Source of the DNA: an uncultured Bacteroidota bacterium
GTDB lineage: Bacteria > Bacteroidota > Bacteroidia > Bacteroidales > P3
Reading direction: 5' to 3'
Length of the DNA stretch: 64,000 nucleotides
NCBI GenBank assembly: GCA_902784865.1
Contig: CACZWL010000005.1
Span: 49,438-113,437 of the forward strand
Shown: in pieces, positions 42,149 to 50,198 of the stretch
Numbering within the stretch: position 1 is the stretch's first letter
Layout of the letters: every line of letters begins with the position of its first letter
Notes under the pieces: model-generated
What the model was told of the DNA's origin: nothing
Databases searched by the model: none
The model's input: the letters and a program-made list of their open reading frames with translations, nothing else
Position numbers and translations under genes: made by a program

Positions 42149-44824
42149 ATGAGAAAGAGAATTCTCGTGCTGGCACTGCTGGCACTGGCTGTCGCCTTCG
42201 CGGCCACAGCCCAGACCTTCACCCCCTACACCGCCGGGACGGCCAACATCTACGCTGCGGCCAAAGCGAACTATCCCAGCGGCATCTACAACTCCGGCAG
42301 CACCGTCCTCCTCAACGACCTCGAGGACCACAACTGGACGCTATACAGCGACCCGGAGAGCCCCATCACAAGCCTCTATCCGCGCAATGTGCAGATTATA
42401 TACAACGGATACGGCAAGATATTCAACGGCAACGGCACCGTGGGCGACATGTCCGTCGAGCAGCCTGCCGCGCTGACCGACAAGTTTGTCGACATGACCC
42501 CCGGCCAGAACGGGCAAACCGTGGCCGTGGGTGCCGCCACCGCCGCCGAGCGCGCCGCCGACCGCTTCGTCTACCTCAAGACTCTGGAGCGTAGCTGGCC
42601 CTTCCCGTCGGAGACGCGCTTCGCCGACCGCGCCATCGCCAACCCCTTCTATGTGCGCCCCGTCTACAGCCCCATCGGCTCGGCCATCACGCCGCAGGCC
42701 GAACCCCGCAATGCCGTCTGGCGCGGCTTCTACCGCTGGCGGCTCAAGAGCGTGGCCGGCGGCAGCATCTACACCGAAGAGAGCGGCGGCACACCTCTGG
42801 CCGTGGGCGACCTGGTCAAGGCCGACCAGCTGCTCTGGTACCAGCCCACCAACAACGGCTATAGCAACGCCATGAACGAGCTCTCGATGGCGGTGGAGTT
42901 CGAGGCCGTATGGACCCGTGCCTATGTCCTCTACACCGGCCAGGCCGCCTTGTCGACCACCAGCAGCCTTAAGGGCGGCTCCACGGAGCTCAACTTCGTC
43001 GTCTACCGCCACGAGAGCACCAGCCGAACCACGATGTCCGCCAACGGCGTGCCCGCCACCTATACCTCGGTATTCCCCAACGGCACCACCGACGGAATCG
43101 CCGCCTTCAACGGCACCCTGCCGACCGCGCTGGCCACGGTGCAAATCAGCGACGGAACCACCCTTTCCCAGCCGCTGAAGCTGGAGTACCTCAAGATGTA
43201 CGCCAACAGCAGCAGACTTTATGCCTGCGGCAACAGCGTAACCTATGGCCGAGGGCTCCAATTTGCTACAAGTGATAACGGCATTTGGTTCATCGGGCTG
43301 AGAATCATGGCCATCAACGGCAACTTCACCGGCGACAAGGCACCCGTCATCCGCTTCGAAAGCGGCCGCCATAGCTCGATTGAATTAGTGGGGACGCGTA
43401 CACTCTGCGAAACAGAGATTGAGTCCACCTGCATTTTCGGCAACGACTACGACCGTGCCCTCGGCGACAATAATAAACTCAGCCTTAACTATGCGATACA
43501 AGGCGGCGGCTACAATCTGCCGAACTACCCCAACACGGTTGCCAACCGCAACCGCAAGGTAATCAATTTCATCTTCAAGAGCGGCATTCACAACGTCAAG
43601 CGTCCGCTGCCTCCTTCGTCAGCCTACTTCAGTACCGGCCACTCAATCTTCATGGGCTCCCAGTCCAGCCGCTCGCTCAACGAGCAGTATCTCGGCCACC
43701 GCACACTGATTGTGGAGGGTGGCGAACTGGCCGACATCCTCGGTGCCCGCACCGGCTACGACGACGAACGCCGCCCCAACGACGGCTTCCCCGACGCCTA
43801 TATCCGTATCAAAGGAGGCACTTGCAACGGCTACATCGGCGGCGCTGCACAGCACATCCGCGGCGGCGGCAACCCGCTCATCATCTGCACCGGCGGCCGC
43901 CTCGACGGCTACATCGCCGCCGGCGCCAACGCCACCTATATCAACAGAGACTACGCCTACAACAGCAGCGACACCGCCTCCATCTGCTCCGGCGACCTCC
44001 TCGGCAACACCAACGTCTACATCGGCGGCAACTTCCACCTCTCCAAAACCGGCGACACCATCCTCGGCGCTGAAAAAGGATGCGTCTTCGCCAGCGGCTG
44101 CGGCTTCGACTACGGCAACGAACGCGACAACGCCGTCCGCTCGCGCGGCGAGGTCAACAACTCCACCGTCGTCGTCGCCGACCACGCCCTCATCGACCGC
44201 CATGTCTTCGGCGGCGGCCACATGGGCAACGTCAAGGAGGGCGGCACCGCCACCATCTACATCGCCGGCGGCACCGTCAACGGCAAAGTCTTCGGCGGCG
44301 GCAACCGCAACAAGCTCACCCACGGCAGCGTCAACATCACCATGAAGGACGGCACCGTGCGCGGCGGCATCCACGGCGGCTCCAACATGAAGGGCCTCGT
44401 GGCCGGCGACATCAACGTCCGCGTCCTCGGCGGCACGGTGGGCTACACCGGCTGCGACGAGGCCGAGGGCAGTGTCTTCGGCTGCGGCTACGGCCAGAAC
44501 ACCAACGTCACCGGCAATGTCAACGTCTGTATCGGCGACCCCGCCACTGCCACCGCCCACCGCCCCAACCCCCTCATCCACAGCAACGTCTACTGCGGCG
44601 GCTACCAAGGCGCCTACAACTCCACCTCCCACATCTTCCAGGTCACCACCTGCAACGGCCTCATCAAAGGCTCCGTCTTCGGCGGCGGCTATGGCCCCAG
44701 CGCCGTCGTCACCGGCAACACCAACGTCAACATCCTCGGCTTCTCGCGCATCGAGAAGAATATCTACGGCGGCGGCAACATCGGCAGAGTCACCGGCGAC
44801 ACCCGCGTCGTCATCGGCGATTGA
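42149..44824 (+). CDS. YGGG-repeat surface/secreted protein, copy 2
   Basis: The 891-residue protein has a signal peptide (LVLALLALAVAFAATAQ) and the same plan as copy 1: shared N-terminal region (FYRWRLKSVAGGSIYTEESG, VGDLVKADQLLWYQPTNN), then the solenoid-like repeats (GGELADILGARTG, HVFGGGHMG, GGTVNGKVFGGG, SVFGCGYG, NVYCGGY, SVFGGGYG, NIYGGGN) ending GDTRVVIGD. The middle third differs most between copies. Each copy has its own promoter, so the pair arose by tandem duplication and then diverged. No T9SS tail is visible. Function unknown. Confidence 0.75.
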   Translation: MRKRILVLALLALAVAFAATAQTFTPYTAGTANIYAAAKANYPSGIYNSGSTVLLNDLEDHNWTLYSDPESPITSLYPRNVQIIYNGYGKIFNGNGTVGDMSVEQPAALTDKFVDMTPGQNGQTVAVGAATAAERAADRFVYLKTLERSWPFPSETRFADRAIANPFYVRPVYSPIGSAITPQAEPRNAVWRGFYRWRLKSVAGGSIYTEESGGTPLAVGDLVKADQLLWYQPTNNGYSNAMNELSMAVEFEAVWTRAYVLYTGQAALSTTSSLKGGSTELNFVVYRHESTSRTTMSANGVPATYTSVFPNGTTDGIAAFNGTLPTALATVQISDGTTLSQPLKLEYLKMYANSSRLYACGNSVTYGRGLQFATSDNGIWFIGLRIMAINGNFTGDKAPVIRFESGRHSSIELVGTRTLCETEIESTCIFGNDYDRALGDNNKLSLNYAIQGGGYNLPNYPNTVANRNRKVINFIFKSGIHNVKRPLPPSSAYFSTGHSIFMGSQSSRSLNEQYLGHRTLIVEGGELADILGARTGYDDERRPNDGFPDAYIRIKGGTCNGYIGGAAQHIRGGGNPLIICTGGRLDGYIAAGANATYINRDYAYNSSDTASICSGDLLGNTNVYIGGNFHLSKTGDTILGAEKGCVFASGCGFDYGNERDNAVRSRGEVNNSTVVVADHALIDRHVFGGGHMGNVKEGGTATIYIAGGTVNGKVFGGGNRNKLTHGSVNITMKDGTVRGGIHGGSNMKGLVAGDINVRVLGGTVGYTGCDEAEGSVFGCGYGQNTNVTGNVNVCIGDPATATAHRPNPLIHSNVYCGGYQGAYNSTSHIFQVTTCNGLIKGSVFGGGYGPSAVVTGNTNVNILGFSRIEKNIYGGGNIGRVTGDTRVVIGD

Positions 44825-44855
44825 ATTTTCTGACCGCCAAATCAGATTTTCTTCG

Positions 44856-44863
44856 TATCTTTG
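44856..44863 (+). promoter_or_regulatory. -7 box of the dus gene
   Basis: TATCTTTG followed by CAGC ends 5 bases before the GTG start, predicting a leaderless mRNA. Confidence 0.65.
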
Positions 44864-44867
44864 CAGC

Positions 44868-45797
44868 GTGAAAGATGGCCTCTACATAGCCTTTGCCCCG
44901 CTGCAGGGTTACACCGACAGCACCTACCGCCGCGCCCACGCCGAGTGCGCCGGCGGTGTCGACGAGTACTTCACGCCCTTCCTGCGCCTCGAAGGCGGAG
45001 TGCCGCGCGGCAAGGACCTGCGCGACATCGACCCCGACCGCAACGCAGGCGTCCCCACCGCCGTGCAGCTCATATCCCGCGACAGGGACGAGTTTGCCCG
45101 TCTCTGCGACGCCGTGCAGGCGCTCGGATGGCAGCGCGTCGACCTCAACCTCGGCTGCCCTTTCCCCATGCAGGTGCGCGCCGGACGAGGCAGCGGCCTG
45201 CTGGCCCGCCCCGACCGACTGGCGGCTATCGCCGACGAGATGCGGCGCCGTCCCGACGTCGGCTTCTCCATCAAGATGCGCCTCGGGCAGGACAGCGCCG
45301 ACGAAGGCATCGCCTTGCTACAGATTATCAACGACATGCGCCTCGTCCAGCTGACGCTGCACCCCCGCCTCGGGCGGCAGCAGTACAAGGGCGCGCCCGA
45401 CCGCGAGGCCTTCCGGCGCTTCGCCGAGCGGTGCCGGCAGCCGATGGTCTACAACGGCGACCTGCTCACGCTGCAGGACATCAGCGACTTGCGGCGGCAG
45501 ATGCCCGCGCTCAAGGGCGTCATGCTCGGCCGTGGCCTGCTGGCGCAGCCATGGCTCCTGTCCGACAGGCAACCGCTTGAGGTGCTGTCAGATATGCACG
45601 AGCGGGTCTACCGCCACGCCACCGCCACCCTCTGCGGCGACTGCCAGGTGCTCGGCCGCCTGCACGCTTTCTGGGAGTACCACACGGCCCTCCTCGACCG
45701 TCGCCAGCTCAAGGCCATCCGCAAAGCCACCACCCTCGCACGCTACCGCGAGGCCGTCGCCCCGCTCCTGCGACGTCAGGGCGTCGCCGAAGGGTAG
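44868..45797 (+). CDS. tRNA-dihydrouridine synthase
   Basis: The 309-residue flavoprotein has the Dus motifs: IAFAPLQGYTDSTYRR at the start, VQLISRDRDEF, the catalytic Cys C97 in DLNLGCPFP, AGRGSGLLARPDRL, FSIKMRLG and VYNGDLLTLQDIS. It reduces uridines in tRNA with FMN and NAD(P)H. The GTG at 44868 was chosen because no ATG precedes the conserved start and the promoter lies directly upstream. The last 210 bases overlap the antisense 3' part of the DUF6266 gene. Confidence 0.92.
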   Translation: MKDGLYIAFAPLQGYTDSTYRRAHAECAGGVDEYFTPFLRLEGGVPRGKDLRDIDPDRNAGVPTAVQLISRDRDEFARLCDAVQALGWQRVDLNLGCPFPMQVRAGRGSGLLARPDRLAAIADEMRRRPDVGFSIKMRLGQDSADEGIALLQIINDMRLVQLTLHPRLGRQQYKGAPDREAFRRFAERCRQPMVYNGDLLTLQDISDLRRQMPALKGVMLGRGLLAQPWLLSDRQPLEVLSDMHERVYRHATATLCGDCQVLGRLHAFWEYHTALLDRRQLKAIRKATTLARYREAVAPLLRRQGVAEG

Positions 45798-46427
45798 GTA
45801 GGCCGATGCGCTGGCGCGTCCCTCGCCGTCGACCACGAAGCCCCACAGCCTGATATTCTGGCTGTTCCAGCCGTCGGGCAGCTGCATGGACAGGCCGCCG
45901 CGCCGCCGCTCGGCAGGCGCCGAGAGCAGCCCCTCGCGCGTCGACACATTATATACATATATGTATACACGGTCCGCCGCCTTGGCACGCCCCGGCATGC
46001 TATTGCGCTCATAGTCAACCGACAGCACGCCGCGGCCGTCGACCGCGGCCCCGGTAAACCGCACCGGCGCGGCAGGCCCCTCGGCAAGCGTAATGCGTTC
46101 GTAGTCAATGCTCTCGTACCCATCAGAGATAGGGGCCTGCGTGCGGCCGAAGCAGCCCTTGTTCAGCTTGACGAAGGCGTTGCCCTCGGTCATCTGCTCG
46201 CGTCCGGCACGGGCGCGCAAGCCCAGCAGCAGGGCCTGACGCGCGGCGGCGGCAAAGCGCACCATGCCGATAAACCACTGACGCTCAGCCTGTTGGCTGG
46301 CGGTGTCGGGGTAGTTGATGTGCCGCTGGTAGCCACGCATGACGGCGCGGCCACGCCACACATAACCCACCACCGTGCCCACTTTGCCCCGGAAAGGGCC
46401 GAGGATGCCCATGTCTAGTTTTGCCAT
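45588..46427 (-). CDS. DUF6266 family protein with an extended, antisense-overlapping tail
   Basis: From the Met at 46427 the protein matches DUF6266: MAKLDMGILGPFRGKVGTVV, GYVWRGRAVMRGYQRHINYP, QQAERQWFIGMVRFAA, and GFVVDGEGRASASAYL near residue 205. The family has no known function. Members normally end soon after ASAYLG; here the frame continues about 65 more residues, antisense to the end of dus, before a stop. The tail may be a read-through product of a lost stop. A five-unit heptamer array lies 4 bases upstream of the start. Confidence 0.75.
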   Translation of the reverse strand: MAKLDMGILGPFRGKVGTVVGYVWRGRAVMRGYQRHINYPDTASQQAERQWFIGMVRFAAAARQALLLGLRARAGREQMTEGNAFVKLNKGCFGRTQAPISDGYESIDYERITLAEGPAAPVRFTGAAVDGRGVLSVDYERNSMPGRAKAADRVYIYVYNVSTREGLLSAPAERRRGGLSMQLPDGWNSQNIRLWGFVVDGEGRASASAYLPFGDALTSQERGDGLAVACEGGGFADGLELATVEEGRVVLPESVQAAEHLAVAAEGGGGVAVDPLVHI

Positions 46428-46430
46428 ACT

Positions 46431-46465
46431 TCTTGATTTTTGATTTCTGAATTCTGATTCTTGAG
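46431..46465. repeat. 7-bp period array upstream of the DUF6266 gene
   Basis: Five consecutive heptamers TCTTGAT, TTTTGAT, TTCTGAA, TTCTGAT, TCTTGAG. The same type of unit is found inside panC at 47382. The gap to panC (46428-46750) holds this array, AT-rich sequence and repeat A copy 4. Confidence 0.75.
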
Positions 46466-46607
46466 TGGAGTTTTCATTTAGGTCTCCAGCAAGGACCATG
46501 TGGAAACCGTCGCCGTATATATAATATAAGGCCAAAATCGCGAAACGCAAATTTTTAACTATAATTTAACATTTCGCCCACGCTCCGCCCGCGCCCCAGC
46601 CGTACCC

Positions 46608-46720
46608 CTGCCATGGAAGAAGAGGGGAAGAAGAGGGTGCCTCCAGTGCGCTGAAAATCAACGGGTCCGAAACCTGCTGTTTCGGGCCCGTCGGCGGTTT
46701 TTGTGCAAAAAGCGGTGTGG
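46608..46720 (+). repeat. Dispersed repeat A, copy 4, with a 13-bp hairpin
   Basis: CCTGCCATGGAAGAAGAGGG (46608-46627), GAAAATCAACGGG, and GTTTTTGTGCAAAAAGC follow in the usual order. A hairpin pairs 46661-46673 with 46679-46691 (one G-T pair), and may serve panC on the opposite strand as terminator. Confidence 0.7.
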
Positions 46721-46750
46721 TCGTCCAGATGCGACCTACCGTGATGTTGC

Positions 46751-47653
46751 TCAGAATTTTACGATGTCTATCAGGCGTACGCCGTCGAGCCAGACGGCGA
46801 TGCATCCCACGGCGCCGAGGTCGCCGGCCTCGCTCCATTCGGCGATGGGCTGCAGGGTGCGGGCGTCGACTATCTCGAAGTACTCCGGTTCGAACTGCAG
46901 CCCGTTGGGCTGGGGGTTGACCTCGTGGAACGAGCTCAGTGTGTCGAGCACCCATTCCTTGACGTCGTCCACCTCCTCGTAATCGGCCATCTCGGCGGCC
47001 TGTTCGAGGGTAGCGTTGATGGTGGGCGCGATGGCGCGTGCCTCGGGCGAGAGGCGCATGTTGCGGCTGGAGAGGGCCAGGCCGTCGTCGGCGCGTACGA
47101 TGGGGCAGGGCACCAGTTCGATGGGGTATTTTATCTGGTCGAGGAGTGCGCGAATGATGGCGATTTGCTGGTAGTCCTTCTCGCCGAAGTAGGCGCGTGT
47201 GGGCTGGGCGAGGTCGAACAGGCGGCGCACCACCACGGCGACGCCGCTGAAGTGGCCCGGGCGCCGCGGGCCTTCCATCACCTCCTCGACGGGGCCGAAG
47301 TGGTAGACCTCGGTGGGTTGCCCCTCCGGATACATCTCCTCCACCGTCGGGGCGAAGGCGATGAGGCGGTCGGTGTTCTGGTTCTTGATTCTTGATTCTT
47401 CATCCTTAATCAGCTCAAGGTCAGCCTCCAGCGTGCGGGGGTACTTTTCCAGGTCCTCCTTGTTGTTGAACTGTATGGGGTTGACGAAGAGCGAGACGAC
47501 GACCATGTCGTTCTCCTGCAGAGCGCGCCCGATGAGGGAGAGATGTCCTTCGTGTAGGGCGCCCATGGTGGGCACGAGGCCTATGCTGAGGCCCTGCTCC
47601 TTGGCTTTGCTGACGGCCGCCAAGAGGTCGTTGGCTTTGGTAATCTGTATCAT
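46751..47653 (-). CDS. panC: Pantothenate synthetase (pantoate-beta-alanine ligase)
   Basis: The 300-residue enzyme has VPTMGALHEGH with the HIGH-like 34-37, SLFVNPIQF, the MEGPRRPGHFSGVAVVV substrate region, YFGEKDYQQIAIIRAL and the KMSKS-like ALSSRNMRLSPE. It joins pantoate and beta-alanine with ATP in CoA synthesis. It is about 15-20 residues longer than usual. The extra stretch lies at about 83-97 (KDEESRIKNQNTD) and is encoded by four 7-bp tandem units (47382-47409), so it looks like an in-frame repeat insertion between conserved blocks. The holin-like gene lies 6 bases upstream. Confidence 0.96.
   Translation of the reverse strand: MIQITKANDLLAAVSKAKEQGLSIGLVPTMGALHEGHLSLIGRALQENDMVVVSLFVNPIQFNNKEDLEKYPRTLEADLELIKDEESRIKNQNTDRLIAFAPTVEEMYPEGQPTEVYHFGPVEEVMEGPRRPGHFSGVAVVVRRLFDLAQPTRAYFGEKDYQQIAIIRALLDQIKYPIELVPCPIVRADDGLALSSRNMRLSPEARAIAPTINATLEQAAEMADYEEVDDVKEWVLDTLSSFHEVNPQPNGLQFEPEYFEIVDARTLQPIAEWSEAGDLGAVGCIAVWLDGVRLIDIVKF
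47382..47409 (-). repeat. In-frame 7-bp tandem array inside panC
   Basis: On the plus strand the units read TTCTTGA, TTCTTGA, TTCTTCA, TCCTTAA. They encode the ESRIK part of an insertion absent from normal PanC proteins. Confidence 0.75.
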
Positions 47654-47659
47654 TGTGTA

Positions 47660-48121
47660 TCAGTCTTTTATTTCTTCGTAAGGGGTGAAGCCCTCGTCGT
47701 CGGTGTCGTCCTGCGGGGCTTGCTGCTGCGGTTGTTCGGGCATGTTTTTGCGGTTCAGGTATCGGTTGGGCCATTCCAGCAGGTAGTTGACAGCCGTGAG
47801 GACCAGGCTGAAGAGCAGTGCCGACCCGAAGCTGTCGACGTGGAAGCCGCTGACGATGCCGGAGGCCAGCAGTATGATGATGGCGTTGATGACGAAGAGG
47901 AAGAGCCCCAGCGTCAGCGCCGTCACCGGCAGCGTTATCACGATAAGCACCGGGCGCAGCAGGTTGTTCAGCAGCGAGATGACCACCGCCGTCAGCAGCA
48001 CCGCCCACACCGAGTCGACCTCGATGCCCGGCAGCAGCCATGCTCCGACAATCACCGCTATCGACAGCAGTATCAGCCGCATCAGGCATCCGCTGCGTTG
48101 GGTATAGAAACTTTCACTCAT
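47660..48121 (-). CDS. Phage holin family 4-like (PF04020) membrane protein
   Basis: The 153-residue protein has four hydrophobic segments: LILLSIAVIVGAWLLPGIEV, VWAVLLTAVVISLLNNLLRP, LIVITLPVTALTLGLFLFVI and SALLFSLVLTAVNYLLEW. The NNLLRPVLIVITLPVT block is typical of the PF04020 family. A short acidic tail follows (DDTDDEGFTPYEE). It lies between YrdC and panC, and is very likely co-transcribed with panC. No link to lysis is implied; function unknown. Confidence 0.85.
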   Translation of the reverse strand: MSESFYTQRSGCLMRLILLSIAVIVGAWLLPGIEVDSVWAVLLTAVVISLLNNLLRPVLIVITLPVTALTLGLFLFVINAIIILLASGIVSGFHVDSFGSALLFSLVLTAVNYLLEWPNRYLNRKNMPEQPQQQAPQDDTDDEGFTPYEEIKD

Positions 48122-48133
48122 AGACCTCCATTC

Positions 48134-48168
48134 TCATAATTTATAACTCATAATTCATAACTCATAAC
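48134..48168. repeat. 7-bp period array between YrdC and the holin-like gene
   Basis: Five heptamers TCATAAT, TTATAAC, TCATAAT, TCATAAC, TCATAAC fill most of the 40-base gap. Confidence 0.8.
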
Positions 48169-48782
48169 TCGACGTACCCTTTCCCTTGTCGGACAAGTTC
48201 AATGCCGTCGGAGCAGTCGATCACGGTCGAGGCGCCGCCGTCCACCACGCCGCCGTCGACCACCGCCTCGACGCGGTTGCCGAAGCGCTCGTGGATGAGC
48301 TCGGGGTCGGTGTAGCTCTCGGGCTCCTCGTCGCCCTCGCCCAGCGGCCGCACCGAGGTGCAGAGCAGCGGGGTGCCGACCTCCTCGATGATGGCGCGCG
48401 TGATGTCGTTCTCAGGCACGCGGATGCCGATGGTCTTGTTGGCGTTCTGGTAGTTGCGCGACACATTGCCGTTGGCCTCCATGATGAAGGTGAAGGGCCC
48501 CGGCAGGCACTCCTTCGCCAGGGCGAAGGTGTCGCGGTCCATCGGCCGCACATACTCCGACGCCTGGCTCAGCGACGCGCACAGCATCGAGTATTTGGCC
48601 TGCTTCAGCTTGAAGCCTTTCAGCTGCGCGATGCTCTCCACCGCCCGCTTGTGCTCCATCGAGCAGGCAAAACAATACAGCGTGTCGGTGGGCAGTATGG
48701 CTATGCCTCCCTCCTTCAGAATGTCGGCCACTCGCCTGACTTCCCGAATGTTAGGGTTCCCGTTGTAGATTTTTATTAACAT
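48162..48782 (-). CDS. Sua5/YciO/YrdC-family protein (threonylcarbamoyl-AMP synthase type)
   Basis: The 206-residue protein matches YrdC/YciO: MLIKIYNGNPNIREVRRVAD, AILPTDTLYCFACSMEHKRA, KYSMLCASLSQASEYVRP, PGPFTFIMEANGN and GIRVPENDITRAIIEEVGTP. YrdC makes threonylcarbamoyl-AMP for t6A in tRNA; YciO proteins are close relatives whose role is less clear. The motif TDTLYCF instead of TDTVYGL and the N-terminal INGNPNIREV lean toward the YciO branch. It heads a minus-strand run with the holin-like gene and panC. Confidence 0.9.
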   Translation of the reverse strand: MLIKIYNGNPNIREVRRVADILKEGGIAILPTDTLYCFACSMEHKRAVESIAQLKGFKLKQAKYSMLCASLSQASEYVRPMDRDTFALAKECLPGPFTFIMEANGNVSRNYQNANKTIGIRVPENDITRAIIEEVGTPLLCTSVRPLGEGDEEPESYTDPELIHERFGNRVEAVVDGGVVDGGASTVIDCSDGIELVRQGKGYVEL

Positions 48783-48806
48783 AGGTTCTATCCAATAAAG
48801 AAATTG

Positions 48807-48814
48807 CAAAAGTA
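48807..48814 (-). promoter_or_regulatory. -7 box of the YrdC-holin-panC run
   Basis: TACTTTTG followed by CAATT on the minus strand lies 25 bases upstream of the Met at 48782. Confidence 0.6.
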
Positions 48815-48939
48815 CAAAAGATGCGCCACATGGCAAAACTTTTTTTTCGCTACCCCCTCGCAACCCCTCCCGCGGCCCCCTTTTAGATAAAAAAAATCCT
48901 ACACACAATAATTTCTCCGCGACCTCGTTATTGCAGGGT

Positions 48940-50184
48940 ATGAAAACGTCGAAAAAACTCATCATATCCCTGGCGATAGTATGCTCGATTGGGTTGCAGG
49001 CTGCTGTGGCTCAAGATATTAAATTTTCCAAGTGGTTCACCGGCGGTACCCTGCGCATAGACTGCGAGCGCGTCGGCAACGCCTACAGCGACGAACTGTC
49101 GCTCAAGCGCAAGCTCGACCGCTACGCCGACTGGCACGGCTCGCGTACCCAGCTGATCGACCCCCTCGACAACGGCGACTACCGCGTGGAGCTGCGCGAC
49201 GCCAAGAGCGGCCGCGTCATCTACTCCCGCGGCTTCAGCAACCTCTTCCGCGAGTACAAGGACACCCCCGAAGGCCGCACCACCGTCCGCAGCTTCGAGG
49301 AGACCTTCCTCCTCCCCATGCCCAAGAAGGCCGTCAACGTCGTCTTCCAGCGCCGCGACGCCAAGATGAACCTCGTCGACCAGGCCTCCTTCCCCTTCGA
49401 CCCCAAAAGCGAAGAGCTCGGATACAACTACCGCTTCGGCGACCGCACCGACCTGGAAATCCACGGCGACCCCGCCGAGAAGGTCGACGTCGTCATCGTG
49501 GCCCAGGGCTACAACGGCGCCGCCGACCCCCAGCTGCGGGTCGACTTCTACCGCATGAAGGAGATACTCTTCGGCCGCGAGCCTTTCGCCTCGCACCGCG
49601 ACGACTTCAACGTCTATGGCGTCGTGGCCGACGTCGGAGCCGAATACAACACCTTCGGCATCGACCGCTACCTCATGACTTTCAACCTCTGGCGTCTGCA
49701 CGACATGCTCGGCACCACGCCCTGCGACCACATCGTCATCATGGTCAACAACGAGAAGTATGGCGGCGGCGCCATCTATAACTTCTACGCCGTCAGCTCG
49801 TTGCACCGCATGGCCGAGAGCGTCCTGCCCCACGAGTTCGGCCACTCCTTCGGTGGCCTGGCCGACGAGTATGTCGACGAGGACCTATCCTACGGTTCGT
49901 TGCACCGCACTGACTACGAGCCCCTTGAGCCTAATATCACCAACCGCGTCGACTTCTCGCGCAAGTGGGCCTCCATGCTCCCCCAAGGCACCGCCATACC
50001 CACCCCGCCAGACGCCTCCGTGCCCCGCGACCAGTGCGGCCCCCTAGGCCTCTACGAGGGCGCAGGATACGCCTCGCACGGCGTCTACCGCCCCACCATG
50101 AACTGCATGATGCGCAACTACGCACCCTTCTGCCCCGTCTGCACCAAGCGCCTCGAGGAGGTCTTCGGCCTCTACACCAAGTAA
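48940..50184 (+). CDS. M64-family (IgA peptidase type) secreted metallopeptidase
   Basis: The 414-residue protein begins with a signal peptide (LIISLAIVCSIGLQAAVAQ). An N-terminal beta domain (about 25-165) precedes the catalytic domain with VDVVIVAQGY, FNVYGVVADV and the zinc site HEFGHSFGGLADEY (H298, E299, H302 and a later ligand). NCMMRNYAPFCPVC near the C-terminus is typical of M64. Members cut secreted substrates including IgA; the substrate here is unknown. The Met at 48940 was chosen because it begins the signal peptide. It is followed by a lipoprotein gene 14 bases later. Confidence 0.93.
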   Translation: MKTSKKLIISLAIVCSIGLQAAVAQDIKFSKWFTGGTLRIDCERVGNAYSDELSLKRKLDRYADWHGSRTQLIDPLDNGDYRVELRDAKSGRVIYSRGFSNLFREYKDTPEGRTTVRSFEETFLLPMPKKAVNVVFQRRDAKMNLVDQASFPFDPKSEELGYNYRFGDRTDLEIHGDPAEKVDVVIVAQGYNGAADPQLRVDFYRMKEILFGREPFASHRDDFNVYGVVADVGAEYNTFGIDRYLMTFNLWRLHDMLGTTPCDHIVIMVNNEKYGGGAIYNFYAVSSLHRMAESVLPHEFGHSFGGLADEYVDEDLSYGSLHRTDYEPLEPNITNRVDFSRKWASMLPQGTAIPTPPDASVPRDQCGPLGLYEGAGYASHGVYRPTMNCMMRNYAPFCPVCTKRLEEVFGLYTK

Positions 50185-50198
50185 TACTCCCCGCCGCC

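Noticed and set aside
47660-48121. Prophage remnant (holin-like protein)
   Set aside because: The PF04020 family is common on bacterial chromosomes, and no other phage gene is near.
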